From the NCBI RefSeq assembly GCF_050571805.1, contig NZ_CP192219.1: 64,000 nt of DNA; one strand, written 5' to 3'. The stretch's first letter is position 1; each line of letters starts with the position of its first letter. The notes under the pieces are model-generated. The model saw only the letters and a program-made list of their open reading frames with translations, had not been told where the DNA came from and did no database searches. The DNA is from Halodesulfovibrio aestuarii (GTDB taxonomy: Bacteria > Desulfobacterota > Desulfovibrionia > Desulfovibrionales > Desulfovibrionaceae). The position numbers and the translations under genes are program-made. This document shows, one piece after another, positions 36,585 through 54,150 of the stretch.

Positions 36585-37979
36585 ATGACTTCTAAAATCG
36601 CACTTATTGGACGCCCTAACGTGGGTAAGTCCACTCTTTTTAACAGACTCATTCGCAGCAACCGTGCAATCACCCATGACCGTCCGGGTGTTACCCGTGA
36701 CCGCATGGAAGGCTTTGTTCGCCGTGAAGGTGAAGAATGGACTATTATCGACACCGGCGGTGTTACTCTGGACGAAAATCAGACATCTGCTGCTCAGGGT
36801 CCTAACGAACTTCGGGGGTTCGAAGAAGAAATTCTTCGCGGTGTAACCGAAGCAATTAAAGAATGTGAAGCACTCTGTCTTGTTGTGGATGGCCGTGACG
36901 GTCTGCTGCCTTTTGACAGACGCCTTGCAACATTCGCACGTAAGACAGGTAAACCTGTTCTGCTGGCTGTTAACAAAGTCGATGGTGGCGAGCTGGAAGA
37001 AGAGTGCACTGCGGAATTCCACGAACTTGGTTTCCCGATGATTGCTATTTCCGGCGAACATGGCTTCCAGATGCGTACTTTTGAAATGATGCTCCGCGAG
37101 ATGCTTCCGGATGAGGAAGAAGATGAATTTGCAGTACCGGAAGAATACAAGCAGCTTGGTCTTAAGATTGCGATGCTTGGTCGTCCTAATGCTGGTAAAT
37201 CTTCCCTTATCAACGCACTCACTAAAACAGAGCGCATGATAGTTTCTGATGTTGCGGGTACAACCCGTGACTCCGTTGACGTTACCTACGAAATTGATGA
37301 CAAGCGCTACACCTTCGTAGACACCGCGGGGATTCGTCGACGCACTAAAATTTCTGATACTGTTGAGCGTTACTCTGTAAACTCATCGATCAAATCAAGC
37401 ACCAAAGCGAATGTTACCTTGCTTGTTCTTGATGGTCAGGAAGGTGTTACTTCTCAGGACAAGCGTCTTATGAAGCTGCTTGATGAACGCAAGACACCTT
37501 TCATGGTACTTATCAACAAAACAGACCTTGTTGATCCAAAGCAGATGCAGGCAGTGCGTAAAGAGTATCAGGAAGAGCTTGCTTACTGCGGGCATGTGCC
37601 TGTTTTGCACGTTTCTGCGCATACTCGCATGGGCTTGAAGAAAATTCTGCCTCTCGCAGAACAGATTTGGGAGGAGTGCTCTGTCCGTATTCCAACCAGC
37701 ATGCTTAATCGTACACTGGAAGAGGTTGTTACCAAACATCAGCCGCCAGTTGTAAAACGCGTTCGGCCAAAATTTTTCTATATGACTCAGGCAGAGACTC
37801 TGCCGCCGACGTTTGTATTTTTCTGTAATGACCATGAGCGGTTGAAGGAACATTACATTCGCTATTTGGAGAAAGCGGTACGTAAGTCCTTTAAAATTGT
37901 ACATGCGCCAATCAGGCTTAAGTTCCGTTCAAGCCATACCAAACGAACTTTCGCGAAAAAGAAAAAAACGAAACGATAA
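36585..37979 (+). CDS. der: Ribosome assembly GTPase Der (EngA)
   Basis: A 464-residue GTPase with two tandem G domains: GRPNVGKST, DTGG and NKVD in the first (about 1-170), and GRPNAGKSS, DTAG and NKTD in the second (about 190-360). A C-terminal KH-like domain follows (about 370-464, PPVVKRVRPKFFYMTQAETLPPTFVFFCN), ending in a Lys-rich tail. It acts in 50S maturation. ATG 36585 is chosen because the conserved N-terminus MTSKIALIGRPNVGKS begins there; the ribosome site (CGGAAA) is poor. The in-frame upstream extension to 36384 has no family resemblance. A terminator follows. Confidence 0.96.
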   Translation: MTSKIALIGRPNVGKSTLFNRLIRSNRAITHDRPGVTRDRMEGFVRREGEEWTIIDTGGVTLDENQTSAAQGPNELRGFEEEILRGVTEAIKECEALCLVVDGRDGLLPFDRRLATFARKTGKPVLLAVNKVDGGELEEECTAEFHELGFPMIAISGEHGFQMRTFEMMLREMLPDEEEDEFAVPEEYKQLGLKIAMLGRPNAGKSSLINALTKTERMIVSDVAGTTRDSVDVTYEIDDKRYTFVDTAGIRRRTKISDTVERYSVNSSIKSSTKANVTLLVLDGQEGVTSQDKRLMKLLDERKTPFMVLINKTDLVDPKQMQAVRKEYQEELAYCGHVPVLHVSAHTRMGLKKILPLAEQIWEECSVRIPTSMLNRTLEEVVTKHQPPVVKRVRPKFFYMTQAETLPPTFVFFCNDHERLKEHYIRYLEKAVRKSFKIVHAPIRLKFRSSHTKRTFAKKKKTKR

Positions 37980-37988
37980 GATAATAAG

Positions 37989-38021
37989 AAAAGCCCATAC
38001 AAATTGTGTGGGCTTTTTTTT
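37989..38021 (+). terminator. Terminator of der
   Basis: AAAAGCCCATAC and GTGTGGGCTTTT form a stem around AAATT, followed by eight T residues, ten bases after the stop codon. Confidence 0.9.
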
Positions 38022-38027
38022 GTTTAG

Positions 38028-40979
38028 CTATGCAACTCGTGTGTTATCAGCTGTATTTTTCAATGAAGTCAGATGGGAAAGAAGTTCTTCAGAAGTTGTG
38101 TTTGACTTCAATGTCAGAGTGTATGGATCAATGTATTCTGGACGCATCGTGTGTTCCTGACTAATGAATATAACTATTCTGGACGGTTCAAGACGCTCTT
38201 TTTTTTCCATTTCTCTAATATCTTTAATAACCCAGAAGCTGTCCAACGTAATGTTTTCTGTATCCAGAAGGATAAGTTCCGGTTGGTATAATTGTCGCGC
38301 ATCAACACTTTTCGTAACGTCTTCAACATGCGCTGTGGTGTACCCCTGTAGTTTAAGCTTCTGTTGGAGTAGGTCTGTATGGTCAGATTTTTTGGCGATG
38401 ATAAGAACCAGATCGGGGGTCAACGCGCTTCCCGTTGCTTCATATCTGCCGACCCGTGGAAGGAGTTTGCCGCTCAATTTCGCAAGTAGTTCGTTAATCA
38501 TGATTGGCTTGCGGAAAGACTCTATCTGTGGATGGGAATATGTAGGTTCCCAGTAAGAATGTGTAATCGCGTACAGCGTTGTCGTGAGTTTTTGGAAGTG
38601 TTTGTTAACACTTTTTTCTGGAATAGCCTCAAAAGCACAGCCGCAGGTAATGATTACATCGTATGAGTGTTGTGCTTCAATAATCTCTTCGAAATAGTGA
38701 TCTTCAATAGGGGTGAATGTGCATATGGCACCTAGTCTGCTAAGTGCACGTCCTATAAAGTTGATAGTATTGTGCTGGCAGTATGTGAGTAGGATTTTTT
38801 TCCCTTTGAGCAGGGGGTGAAAATCTACACGTAATGGCGAGAGTGGTGTCAGACTTGCTTCGAGAGAAAATACGTGCGCATCTGATGAGGTTACATTTTG
38901 AGCAAGTTGGATTGAGAACCTATTAATTATACGTTCAATGATCGCGAGGCTAAGCTGCTGACTTTTTTCCCCGTAGTATTCAAGTTGTGGCAATGTGCCT
39001 GTTTCATTATATTCCGGATGGTTTTCTGGGGGAGCACCTTTTTGACTGCAGACTTCAAAAAGAATCTGTACATGGTTGCTTCGCAATTCTCCAGCGGTGA
39101 CAGTTAGAAGAACCATGCCTCTGTGTACGCGCTTGGCAGCAATATTAATTAGATTGCTGATAACCCGTAGAGATTTCGAAAAATCAAACCAAATTTGTTG
39201 TGGTACTGCTGGATCAAGATAAATGCAGACATCTGCCTGTGCCTGCATAGCACGTGAATACGTGGATGCATGAACTTGCCTGAGTAATGTTTCAATATCA
39301 AATATTGACCGCTCAAAAAATACACTTCCTGTCTCCAGAAGAGCAAAATCACGTATGTTGGTGATAAGTTCAGAAAGCAGTTCATTGTGGAATTGAAGCT
39401 GTTCCATATGGCGTTGTTGCGTTTTTGAAGGCTGTGTCTCACTGAGTTGGATAAGTGACTGGTTCAGTGCTTCGGCAAGAGGTTCGATTTCCTGTGTCAG
39501 TCCCATATAAAAATGATGGCGCTCTTTTGTTATTTTTTCTGCTGTATTTTTAGCGCGTTGCAGTCCTTGTTCTGTAAGAACGTGTTTTGTGATGTTGTAG
39601 AGCATAAAGACAAGGGATGAGCAATTTGCGTGTTGAATATGTTTAATGACTGTTTCAACATGTTGTGAGCGTTTCCGAACAGAGTTTAATCTCAGTCGTG
39701 CTTTAAACATATTGTTCGAATCAAGCGGCGTGTTAATAGATTGTCTGACATGTGCCATACCTGTGACGACTTGTAGCTGATCCGTGCTTGCAAATAGCTC
39801 TTTAACCGGAAGCCCAAAGAGATTCTTTGGTGCACCGCCAAGTAGAATATTTACTTCATCATTCCATTCAAGAATTTTTCCTTCAAGGTCGCAGATAATA
39901 AGTGCAGTAGTACACGCTTTAAACAGAGCAGTATGCCGCTTGTACTCTTGGCTTTTTATGAGCATGTCACAGTACTTGATTAGCTTTTGTGCCCCAAAGC
40001 TGATTTCTGCCATTGAAGTGTGTTCAGCAAGTTCAAGCAAATTGCATCTGTCTTTTTTTATGTCTCCTGTTAATGATGTCAGTCGTTGTAAGGAACGTGT
40101 TCCGCTTTTAGATAGCTTCAATGCGAGTGCGTACGCGATGATGCAACCGGGAAGACAGAGAAAAAGCCATGTGAAAAAAATGATAGATAGATTTGGAATC
40201 AGTGTCTGGGTATGCGCATAAAGATAAAGCTGATTCATGCCTATCGGGATAGCAACGTTTTCGTGATTGAAAAGTGCCGGGATTGTAACCTGCTGTATTG
40301 CATTTTGAAGAAGGGTGATAGGGAGAGTTACTCTTTTTCCAGAGAAGATGTCAGTAAATTTGCCATCTTCCATAATGAGAATGCTATACAACTTTTTGTT
40401 CAATTCAATAGATTCAGTAATTAAGTTAACGGGGAAGATGCTTCCCAGAACCCCAACAATTGTTCCTTCAACCCTGAGGGGTTGCGTAAGGCACAACAAA
40501 AACTGGTTGGAAGAACTTCTATATATAGAGAAGTTGGGGTAGGTTGTGGTGTGACGCAAAACGTCCCGTATGTCTGCAGGGGGCTGACTAAAAGAGAATA
40601 TATTATTTGTTTTAGCTGATTGAATGAAATAAATTTGTTTGTGGTCGTAGTTGGGGACAGCTCTAACCCATTTAAGTAGTTCCGGTTCGTCATCCATTGC
40701 TATAGCTGTGAGAAGATTATCATCTTGTGCAAGATAGTGGATGGTAGCTTGATGCTCTTCAAGCTCTTTAGCAAGATGACTGCTAAGTTGCTTTGACGTT
40801 TCAATGCCTTTGGCAATGAAGTCTTGATGATAGTGGGAAGCTTGCAAATAGTAGCCGGAAAGAAAAAAAATGCAGGAAAAAAAAGTAAGGAAAAGTATAA
40901 AGATGGCACTCCACCAATAACCTATAGAATGCTTTTTACGTGAAATATTAGGTTGTACCTGCTTAAAAGGAGAACGCAT
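38028..40979 (-). CDS. Large hybrid sensor protein with degenerate histidine-kinase and receiver domains
   Basis: A 983-residue membrane protein. Order: membrane segment (about 21-43), extracytoplasmic double-Cache-like sensor (about 48-262), membrane segment (about 265-287), a HAMP-like linker, a PAS domain (about 350-460; TALIICDLEGKILEWNDEVNILLG), then a histidine-kinase-like part. The H-box reads YMGLTQEIEPLAEALN (about 491-506), with Gln where His is expected. The N-box reads NLINIAAK instead of NLxxNAxK. The G boxes (EVCSQKGAPPE, SQQLSLAII) lack the Asp-Gly and Gly-rich motifs. Two receiver-like domains follow: in the first Asp is replaced (Cys779); in the second Asp906 (LILLDT) remains but the acidic pair is gone. 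I chose ATG 40979 over GTG 41030. Confidence 0.85.
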   Translation of the reverse strand: MRSPFKQVQPNISRKKHSIGYWWSAIFILFLTFFSCIFFLSGYYLQASHYHQDFIAKGIETSKQLSSHLAKELEEHQATIHYLAQDDNLLTAIAMDDEPELLKWVRAVPNYDHKQIYFIQSAKTNNIFSFSQPPADIRDVLRHTTTYPNFSIYRSSSNQFLLCLTQPLRVEGTIVGVLGSIFPVNLITESIELNKKLYSILIMEDGKFTDIFSGKRVTLPITLLQNAIQQVTIPALFNHENVAIPIGMNQLYLYAHTQTLIPNLSIIFFTWLFLCLPGCIIAYALALKLSKSGTRSLQRLTSLTGDIKKDRCNLLELAEHTSMAEISFGAQKLIKYCDMLIKSQEYKRHTALFKACTTALIICDLEGKILEWNDEVNILLGGAPKNLFGLPVKELFASTDQLQVVTGMAHVRQSINTPLDSNNMFKARLRLNSVRKRSQHVETVIKHIQHANCSSLVFMLYNITKHVLTEQGLQRAKNTAEKITKERHHFYMGLTQEIEPLAEALNQSLIQLSETQPSKTQQRHMEQLQFHNELLSELITNIRDFALLETGSVFFERSIFDIETLLRQVHASTYSRAMQAQADVCIYLDPAVPQQIWFDFSKSLRVISNLINIAAKRVHRGMVLLTVTAGELRSNHVQILFEVCSQKGAPPENHPEYNETGTLPQLEYYGEKSQQLSLAIIERIINRFSIQLAQNVTSSDAHVFSLEASLTPLSPLRVDFHPLLKGKKILLTYCQHNTINFIGRALSRLGAICTFTPIEDHYFEEIIEAQHSYDVIITCGCAFEAIPEKSVNKHFQKLTTTLYAITHSYWEPTYSHPQIESFRKPIMINELLAKLSGKLLPRVGRYEATGSALTPDLVLIIAKKSDHTDLLQQKLKLQGYTTAHVEDVTKSVDARQLYQPELILLDTENITLDSFWVIKDIREMEKKERLEPSRIVIFISQEHTMRPEYIDPYTLTLKSNTTSEELLSHLTSLKNTADNTRVA

Positions 40980-41262
40980 TTTACAAATTAACCTCTCGGG
41001 ATACGAATGATATGCAGATGAGTAGTACACATTTTCTTTTTACGGTATTAGAGATAACTGAAACTGTAATGTTTGGAGAGGTTGTGTCCCTGAGGGAGCG
41101 TTTATTTGTCTACAACTGTGAAGAATAAAGAAGAGGAAAGTGCGGGGCTTCTATACAGAGACGCAAGTGGCAAAAATCATTCTGTCCCAACGGTTGAGAA
41201 GGAAGTGGGATAACAATCTTTAGACGTAAGCAAAAAAGAATACAGAAAATTTAAAAAAGCTG

Positions 41263-41291
41263 TTGACGACGGGGGGCAAAAGCCATAGAAC
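41263..41291 (+). promoter_or_regulatory. Promoter P1 of rRNA operon 2
   Basis: TTGACG, 17 bases, TAGAAC: the same hexamers and spacing as P1 of operons 1 and 3, although the spacer sequence differs. Confidence 0.75.
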
Positions 41292-41407
41292 CTCCTTCCT
41301 CGCTACGAAGAAGCAGTTCTTAAAGCGAAGAAAGTTCATTTCACAATCGGTAGTTACCTGAGTCAAAAAGCTCTCGAAAGTTTTTTTAAAAAACTTTCAA
41401 AAAGAGT

Positions 41408-41436
41408 TTGACAGCGGATGGCGGAAGGAATAGACA
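41408..41436 (+). promoter_or_regulatory. Promoter P2 of rRNA operon 2
   Basis: TTGACA, 17 bases, TAGACA. Confidence 0.7.
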
Positions 41437-41499
41437 CTCCTCCACGCCGCGAGACAAGGGTTTGTCAGACAACGGAAGAAATTAAATTTCAGAAAGTTG

Positions 41500-41528
41500 T
41501 TGACAGCTTGGCGGCAGGGTGGCATAAA
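41500..41528 (+). promoter_or_regulatory. Promoter P3 of rRNA operon 2
   Basis: TTGACA, 17 bases, CATAAA. Confidence 0.65.
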
Positions 41529-41574
41529 CGCCAACTCGACGCAAGTCTAACTAGACGAGCGGAGCTTTTAGAAA

Positions 41575-41604
41575 GCTCTTTGACAATTAAATAGCGAATC
41601 GGAT
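41575..41604 (+). promoter_or_regulatory. BoxA-like element and 5' arm of the 16S processing stem (operon 2)
   Basis: GCTCTTTGACAA (41575-41586) is a better boxA match than in operon 1. The following bases pair with 43220-43251 behind 16S. Confidence 0.75.
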
Positions 41605-41668
41605 TGATTTAGAGATCAGCTAGCGTTGTTCGTTGCTAAGGTAACGGGCAATTCAATACAGAATTATT

Positions 41669-43211
<1,543 letters not shown>

Positions 43212-43298
43212 AAGAAAAAAATCCGATTCGCTATTTAATTGCAAAGAGTTTTGTAATGATCAACCTTTGATCACCTGCTCTTTACATATGTAGGCAAC

Positions 43299-43375
<77 letters not shown>

Positions 43376-43392
43376 CCTTACACTACCCAAGT

Positions 43393-43468
43393 GGGGGCGT
43401 AGCTCAGCTGGGAGAGCACCTGCCTTGCACGCAGGGGGTCAACGGTTCAATCCCGTTCGCCTCCACCA
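43393..43468 (+). tRNA. tRNA-Ala (TGC), operon 2
   Basis: Identical to the operon 1 copy: TGC anticodon and encoded CCA. Confidence 0.98.
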
Positions 43469-43486
43469 TTTGGTGGAAACAGCATA

Positions 43487-43498
43487 TGTTCTTTAACA
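43487..43498 (+). promoter_or_regulatory. Spacer boxA element (operon 2)
   Basis: TGTTCTTTAACA, as in the other two operons, between tRNA-Ala and 23S. Confidence 0.75.
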
Positions 43499-43633
43499 AG
43501 TAAATTTTTGGTAGTTGTCATTACTCAAAAGTGAGTAGTGGTTGCAATCCAAGTATTATACTTGGCTGAAACCTCAGGGTTTCTGCTCTTTTACAATCGA
43601 TAGGGACGGAAAAGAATGTCCGTAGAAAAATAA

Positions 43634-46559
<2,926 letters not shown>

Positions 46560-46683
46560 TTTTCTACACTAAATCATTCTTTTCCTCCCTATTAGATTAA
46601 TATTTCAGGGTTCGTCCTTTGACGTGGCAGCAAGGTAAATATTGCTCGCCTTTCCAAAGAACAGACTAACCCGCCATATTTTT

Positions 46684-46797
46684 CTTGGTGGCCATGGAGG
46701 TTGGGGTACACCCGATCCCATTCCGAACTCGGAAGTTAAGCCGACCATCGCCGATGATACTGCAGGGGAGCCTGTGGGAAAGTAGGTCGCTGCCAAG
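46684..46797 (+). rRNA. rrf: 5S ribosomal RNA (operon 2)
   Basis: Same 114-base sequence as in operon 1, with paired ends CTTGGTGGC and GCTGCCAAG. Confidence 0.96.
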
Positions 46798-46807
46798 ATT
46801 TATTTCT

Positions 46808-46842
46808 AGACCGCGTTTCAAACGAAACGCGGTCTTTTTTTT
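46808..46842 (+). terminator. rRNA operon 2 terminator
   Basis: AGACCGCGTTTC and GAAACGCGGTCT arms pair perfectly around AAAC, then a T-run. Operon 3 has the same stem with the loop GTTT. Confidence 0.93.
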
Positions 46843-46896
46843 GTCTGATAGAGCGCTAAGAAGGTCTCTGTCTTTCAGATTTGGGAATAAGCATAC

Positions 46897-46932
46897 AAGA
46901 AAGCCGGTTGTCGTATGACAACCGGCTTTCTT
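46897..46932. terminator. Second hairpin after operon 2, inverted relative to operons 1 and 3
   Basis: Same 15-bp arms as the hairpin at 20146, but with loop CGTATG, the reverse complement of CATACG. Confidence 0.75.
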
Positions 46933-47369
46933 TATATATCCAAACCTATCTGTAATTATGTCTTTGTGAATCCGTATGTTACTGCATTGCTGGTGTGAAT
47001 TTATGTAGCAGTGCAGGAGAACAAAGCTTCTCTCAGGAAAAAAATACATGACGTCTTCTTTGCGATAATATGCTGTAGATTAAACTTATTTGTCATGCAA
47101 GATAGATCTGAAGCATTAAAGTGTAGAAGAGTCTGTGGTTGGAAGACAATATTAGTTATTTCTCTGTCGGCTTCGTTTGTTAGGCAAATGGATACGGATT
47201 TTCTTTGGATTGTTATGGTTCTGAACCTTTTGAAGTGATCCCCAGTATTTTTTATTTTGAAGCAAAAATGCTGAAGATGAGAATAAATATTTTTTATTTT
47301 AAAATCAGTATATTACCATGTAGTCTGATGATTGTTTAGAAAAAGCATTAAAAAAATATTAAAAACATG
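46933..47369. other. Spacer between tandem rRNA operons 2 and 3
   Basis: The first part (46933-47025) is a copy of sequence also found behind operon 3 (52947-53035), including TTTGTGAATCCG, shared with the nrdJ 3' end. The part from about 47295 matches the region before operon 1. Between them (about 47030-47290) the sequence is not repeated in the window. An ORF of 75 codons at 47011-47238 lacks a ribosome site and family resemblance and is not called. Confidence 0.6.
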
Positions 47370-47398
47370 TTGACGGAGAGGGCAGGTTTGCATAGAAC
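47370..47398 (+). promoter_or_regulatory. Promoter P1 of rRNA operon 3
   Basis: TTGACG, 17 bases, TAGAAC, with one spacer difference (GGGCAGG instead of GGGCTGG) from operon 1 P1. Confidence 0.75.
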
Positions 47399-47513
47399 GT
47401 CTCTCGCTGCAACGGAGCAGCCCAAACGGGTCGCACCAAAACAGCTTGTTCATTTTCAATTAACGACGCAAAAACGAAAGACAACTTCTTCGAAAGTAAT
47501 TCAAAAAAAGAGG

Positions 47514-47542
47514 TTGACTCCTGAAGTAAGATAAGGCAAAAC
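47514..47542 (+). promoter_or_regulatory. Possible second promoter P2 of rRNA operon 3
   Basis: TTGACT, 17 bases, CAAAAC, the same as operon 1 P2; weak -10. Confidence 0.4.
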
Positions 47543-47588
47543 GCTTTTCGCACTTCGGAAGACAACTGGTCTTTTGTCGTCGCTTTGA

Positions 47589-47619
47589 AACTCTTTGACA
47601 ATTAAATAGCGAATCGGAT
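47589..47619 (+). promoter_or_regulatory. BoxA-like element and 5' arm of the 16S processing stem (operon 3)
   Basis: CTCTTTGACAA (47591-47601) and the following bases pair with 49235-49266 behind 16S. Confidence 0.75.
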
Positions 47620-47683
47620 TGATTTAGAGATCAGCTAGCGTTGTTCGTTGCTAAGGTAACGGGCAATTCAATACAGAATTATT

Positions 47684-49226
<1,543 letters not shown>

Positions 49227-49313
49227 AAGAAAAAAATCCGATTCGCTATTTAATTGCAAAGAGTTTTGTAATGATCAACCTTTGATCACCTGCTCTTTAC
49301 ATATGTAGGCAAC

Positions 49314-49390
<77 letters not shown>

Positions 49391-49407
49391 CCTTACACTA
49401 CCCAAGT

Positions 49408-49483
49408 GGGGGCGTAGCTCAGCTGGGAGAGCACCTGCCTTGCACGCAGGGGGTCAACGGTTCAATCCCGTTCGCCTCCACCA
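49408..49483 (+). tRNA. tRNA-Ala (TGC), operon 3
   Basis: Identical to the other two copies. Confidence 0.98.
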
Positions 49484-49501
49484 TTTGGTGGAAACAGCAT
49501 A

Positions 49502-49513
49502 TGTTCTTTAACA
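49502..49513 (+). promoter_or_regulatory. Spacer boxA element (operon 3)
   Basis: TGTTCTTTAACA between tRNA-Ala and 23S. Confidence 0.75.
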
Positions 49514-49648
49514 AGTAAATTTTTGGTAGTTGTCATTACTCAAAAGTGAGTAGTGGTTGCAATCCAAGTATTATACTTGGCTGAAACCTCAGGGTTTCTG
49601 CTCTTTTACAATCGATAGGGACGGAAAAGAATGTCCGTAGAAAAATAA

Positions 49649-52574
<2,926 letters not shown>

Positions 52575-52698
52575 TTTTCTACACTAAATCATTCTTTTCC
52601 TCCCTATTAGATTAATATTTCAGGGTTCGTCCTTTGACGTGGCAGCAAGGTAAATATTGCTCGCCTTTCCAAAGAACAGACTAACCCGCCATATTTTT

Positions 52699-52812
52699 CT
52701 TGGTGGCCATGGAGGTTGGGGTACACCCGATCCCATTCCGAACTCGGAAGTTAAGCCGACCATCGCCGATGATACTGCAGGGGAGCCTGTGGGAAAGTAG
52801 GTCGCTGCCAAG
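52699..52812 (+). rRNA. rrf: 5S ribosomal RNA (operon 3)
   Basis: Same 114-base gene as in the other operons. Confidence 0.96.
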
Positions 52813-52822
52813 ATTTATTTCT

Positions 52823-52857
52823 AGACCGCGTTTCGTTTGAAACGCGGTCTTTTTTTT
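52823..52857 (+). terminator. rRNA operon 3 terminator, loop inverted
   Basis: AGACCGCGTTTC and GAAACGCGGTCT around GTTT, then a T-run. The hairpin is the exact reverse complement of that of operon 2. Confidence 0.93.
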
Positions 52858-52910
52858 GTCTGATAGAGCGCTAAGAAGGGCTCTTCTTTCAGATTTGGGA
52901 ATAAGCATAC

Positions 52911-52946
52911 AAGAAAGCCGGTTGTCATACGACAACCGGCTTTCTT
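52911..52946. terminator. Second hairpin after operon 3
   Basis: Same arms and CATACG loop as at 20146; it stands between convergent operon 3 and azlD. Confidence 0.75.
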
Positions 52947-53054
52947 TATATATTCAAACCTGTCTGTGATTATATTTTTGTGAATCCGTATGTTGCTGCA
53001 TTGCTGGTGTGAATTTATGTAGCAGTGTAGGAGAGCCATTTTTCTGTGATCTAG

Positions 53055-53378
53055 TTATAAGAAGTATTGTATTAAGTATAAGGTTCCCATTCCGCTAAGA
53101 ATTGTAAAGAAAATATTTCGTGTTTTATACGCGATAAGCAGAGCGATTATTCCAGCCAAGATGCGCTCCTTACCATGTAGCGCACTGACCATGCCTTCAT
53201 GGTAAACAATGGCAGGTGCGACAAGAGCTGCAAGAACTGACGCTGGAATGAATTTGAGAATACCCGCGAATTTGGTATTCAACTTAAAGCGATCTGCAGT
53301 GAGTATGAACGATCCGCGCATAATGATGGTGGCAATGCCAATAACAGAGATTACAATCCAGAAGGTACTATTACTCAT
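53055..53378 (-). CDS. azlD: AzlD-family branched-chain amino acid exporter subunit
   Basis: A 107-residue, very hydrophobic protein with three or four membrane segments: FWIVISVIGIATIIMRGSFI, LKFIPASVLAALVAPAIVY and IIALLIAYKTRNIFFTILSGM. The pattern IMRGSFI and KFIPASVLAALVAP is typical of AzlD, the small partner of AzlC in branched-chain amino acid export. ATG 53378 has AGGAA upstream, and the gene overlaps the end of azlC by eight bases, as in other azlCD pairs. A 13-codon extension inside azlC is rejected. Confidence 0.9.
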   Translation of the reverse strand: MSNSTFWIVISVIGIATIIMRGSFILTADRFKLNTKFAGILKFIPASVLAALVAPAIVYHEGMVSALHGKERILAGIIALLIAYKTRNIFFTILSGMGTLYLIQYFL

Positions 53379-54078
53379 GGTAAAGTTCCTTTCTTTTGCT
53401 GGCAAAATACCCCGCAAAGATGCCAGCGAACGCTCCGATCATAAGCCCCATATTGTAAGGGAGTGAAACGGTAAGAATAGCAGTGAGTGCTGCGACTGTT
53501 GCGGCAAGCGCAGTCGGACGGTCTGTAATATTGGGGACAAGCAGGGCAAGAAAGGTCAGCGGTACTGCGAAGTCAAAAGACCATTGTGGAGGAATAAGCG
53601 AACCGAAGAATATACCACTGATTGTCGATGCCATCCATGTGACATAGAGAGAGGTGCATGCGCCGAAAAAGAAGGGCAGTTTTTGATATGGGCTGTCTTT
53701 CCGGGTAAATTCGACAATGGATACCGCGTAGGCTTGATCCGATAAGGTGTAAGACAGGTATAAGCGTTGCCATAGGTTTAATGAGCCGAGATATGGAGTA
53801 ATGGAGGCGCTATACATAACAAAACGCAGGTTGATCATGATAGCTGTTGCAATGATGATTATCGCTGAACTGTTCTCTGTCATGAGCTGGGCAACAGAAA
53901 CCTGTGCTGCTCCTGCGAACATGAAAAGTGTCATGAAAATGGCTTTAAGTGGAGATATACCGGCAGCGATAGTTACAACACCGGTAAGCATACCAAAGGG
54001 TACAATACCCGGCATTACTGGAATGATCGTGCTTGCACCCGTAAAAAATGATTCTTTAGTAGAACGGGAAGTTAACAT
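53371..54078 (-). CDS. azlC: AzlC-family branched-chain amino acid exporter
   Basis: A 235-residue membrane protein with about five to seven hydrophobic segments. The AzlC core is seen as PVMPGIVPFGMLTGV near 20-34, FMFAGAAQVSVAQLM near 52-66, INLRFVMYSASITPYL near 82-97 and LSDQAYAVS near 112-120. With AzlD it would export branched-chain amino acids or analogues. It may be of interest next to the VorB genes only in a general metabolic sense; they are far apart. No Lrp/AsnC-type regulator gene is next to it. Confidence 0.93.
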   Translation of the reverse strand: MLTSRSTKESFFTGASTIIPVMPGIVPFGMLTGVVTIAAGISPLKAIFMTLFMFAGAAQVSVAQLMTENSSAIIIIATAIMINLRFVMYSASITPYLGSLNLWQRLYLSYTLSDQAYAVSIVEFTRKDSPYQKLPFFFGACTSLYVTWMASTISGIFFGSLIPPQWSFDFAVPLTFLALLVPNITDRPTALAATVAALTAILTVSLPYNMGLMIGAFAGIFAGYFASKRKELYHE

Positions 54079-54150
54079 TCTAAGAGGATACTATTGTAGC
54101 TTCTCACTGTCGAATTCTTTTCGTGACGTATTACCCAATGGTACTTGAAG

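Larger units (their letters stand above)
40980..41668 (+). other. Promoter and leader region of rRNA operon 2
   Basis: A gap of about 690 bases between the divergent sensor gene and 16S, without a believable ORF. Three TTGAC-type promoters, each with a 17-base spacer, stand in a row (41263, 41408, 41500), followed by boxA at 41575-41586 and the 16S processing arm. This upstream region is unrelated in sequence to those of operons 1 and 3 until about 41575. Confidence 0.8.

Noticed and set aside
47011..47238. 75-codon ORF between rRNA operons 2 and 3
   Set aside because: Overlaps repeated flank sequence, has no ribosome site and has no family resemblance.
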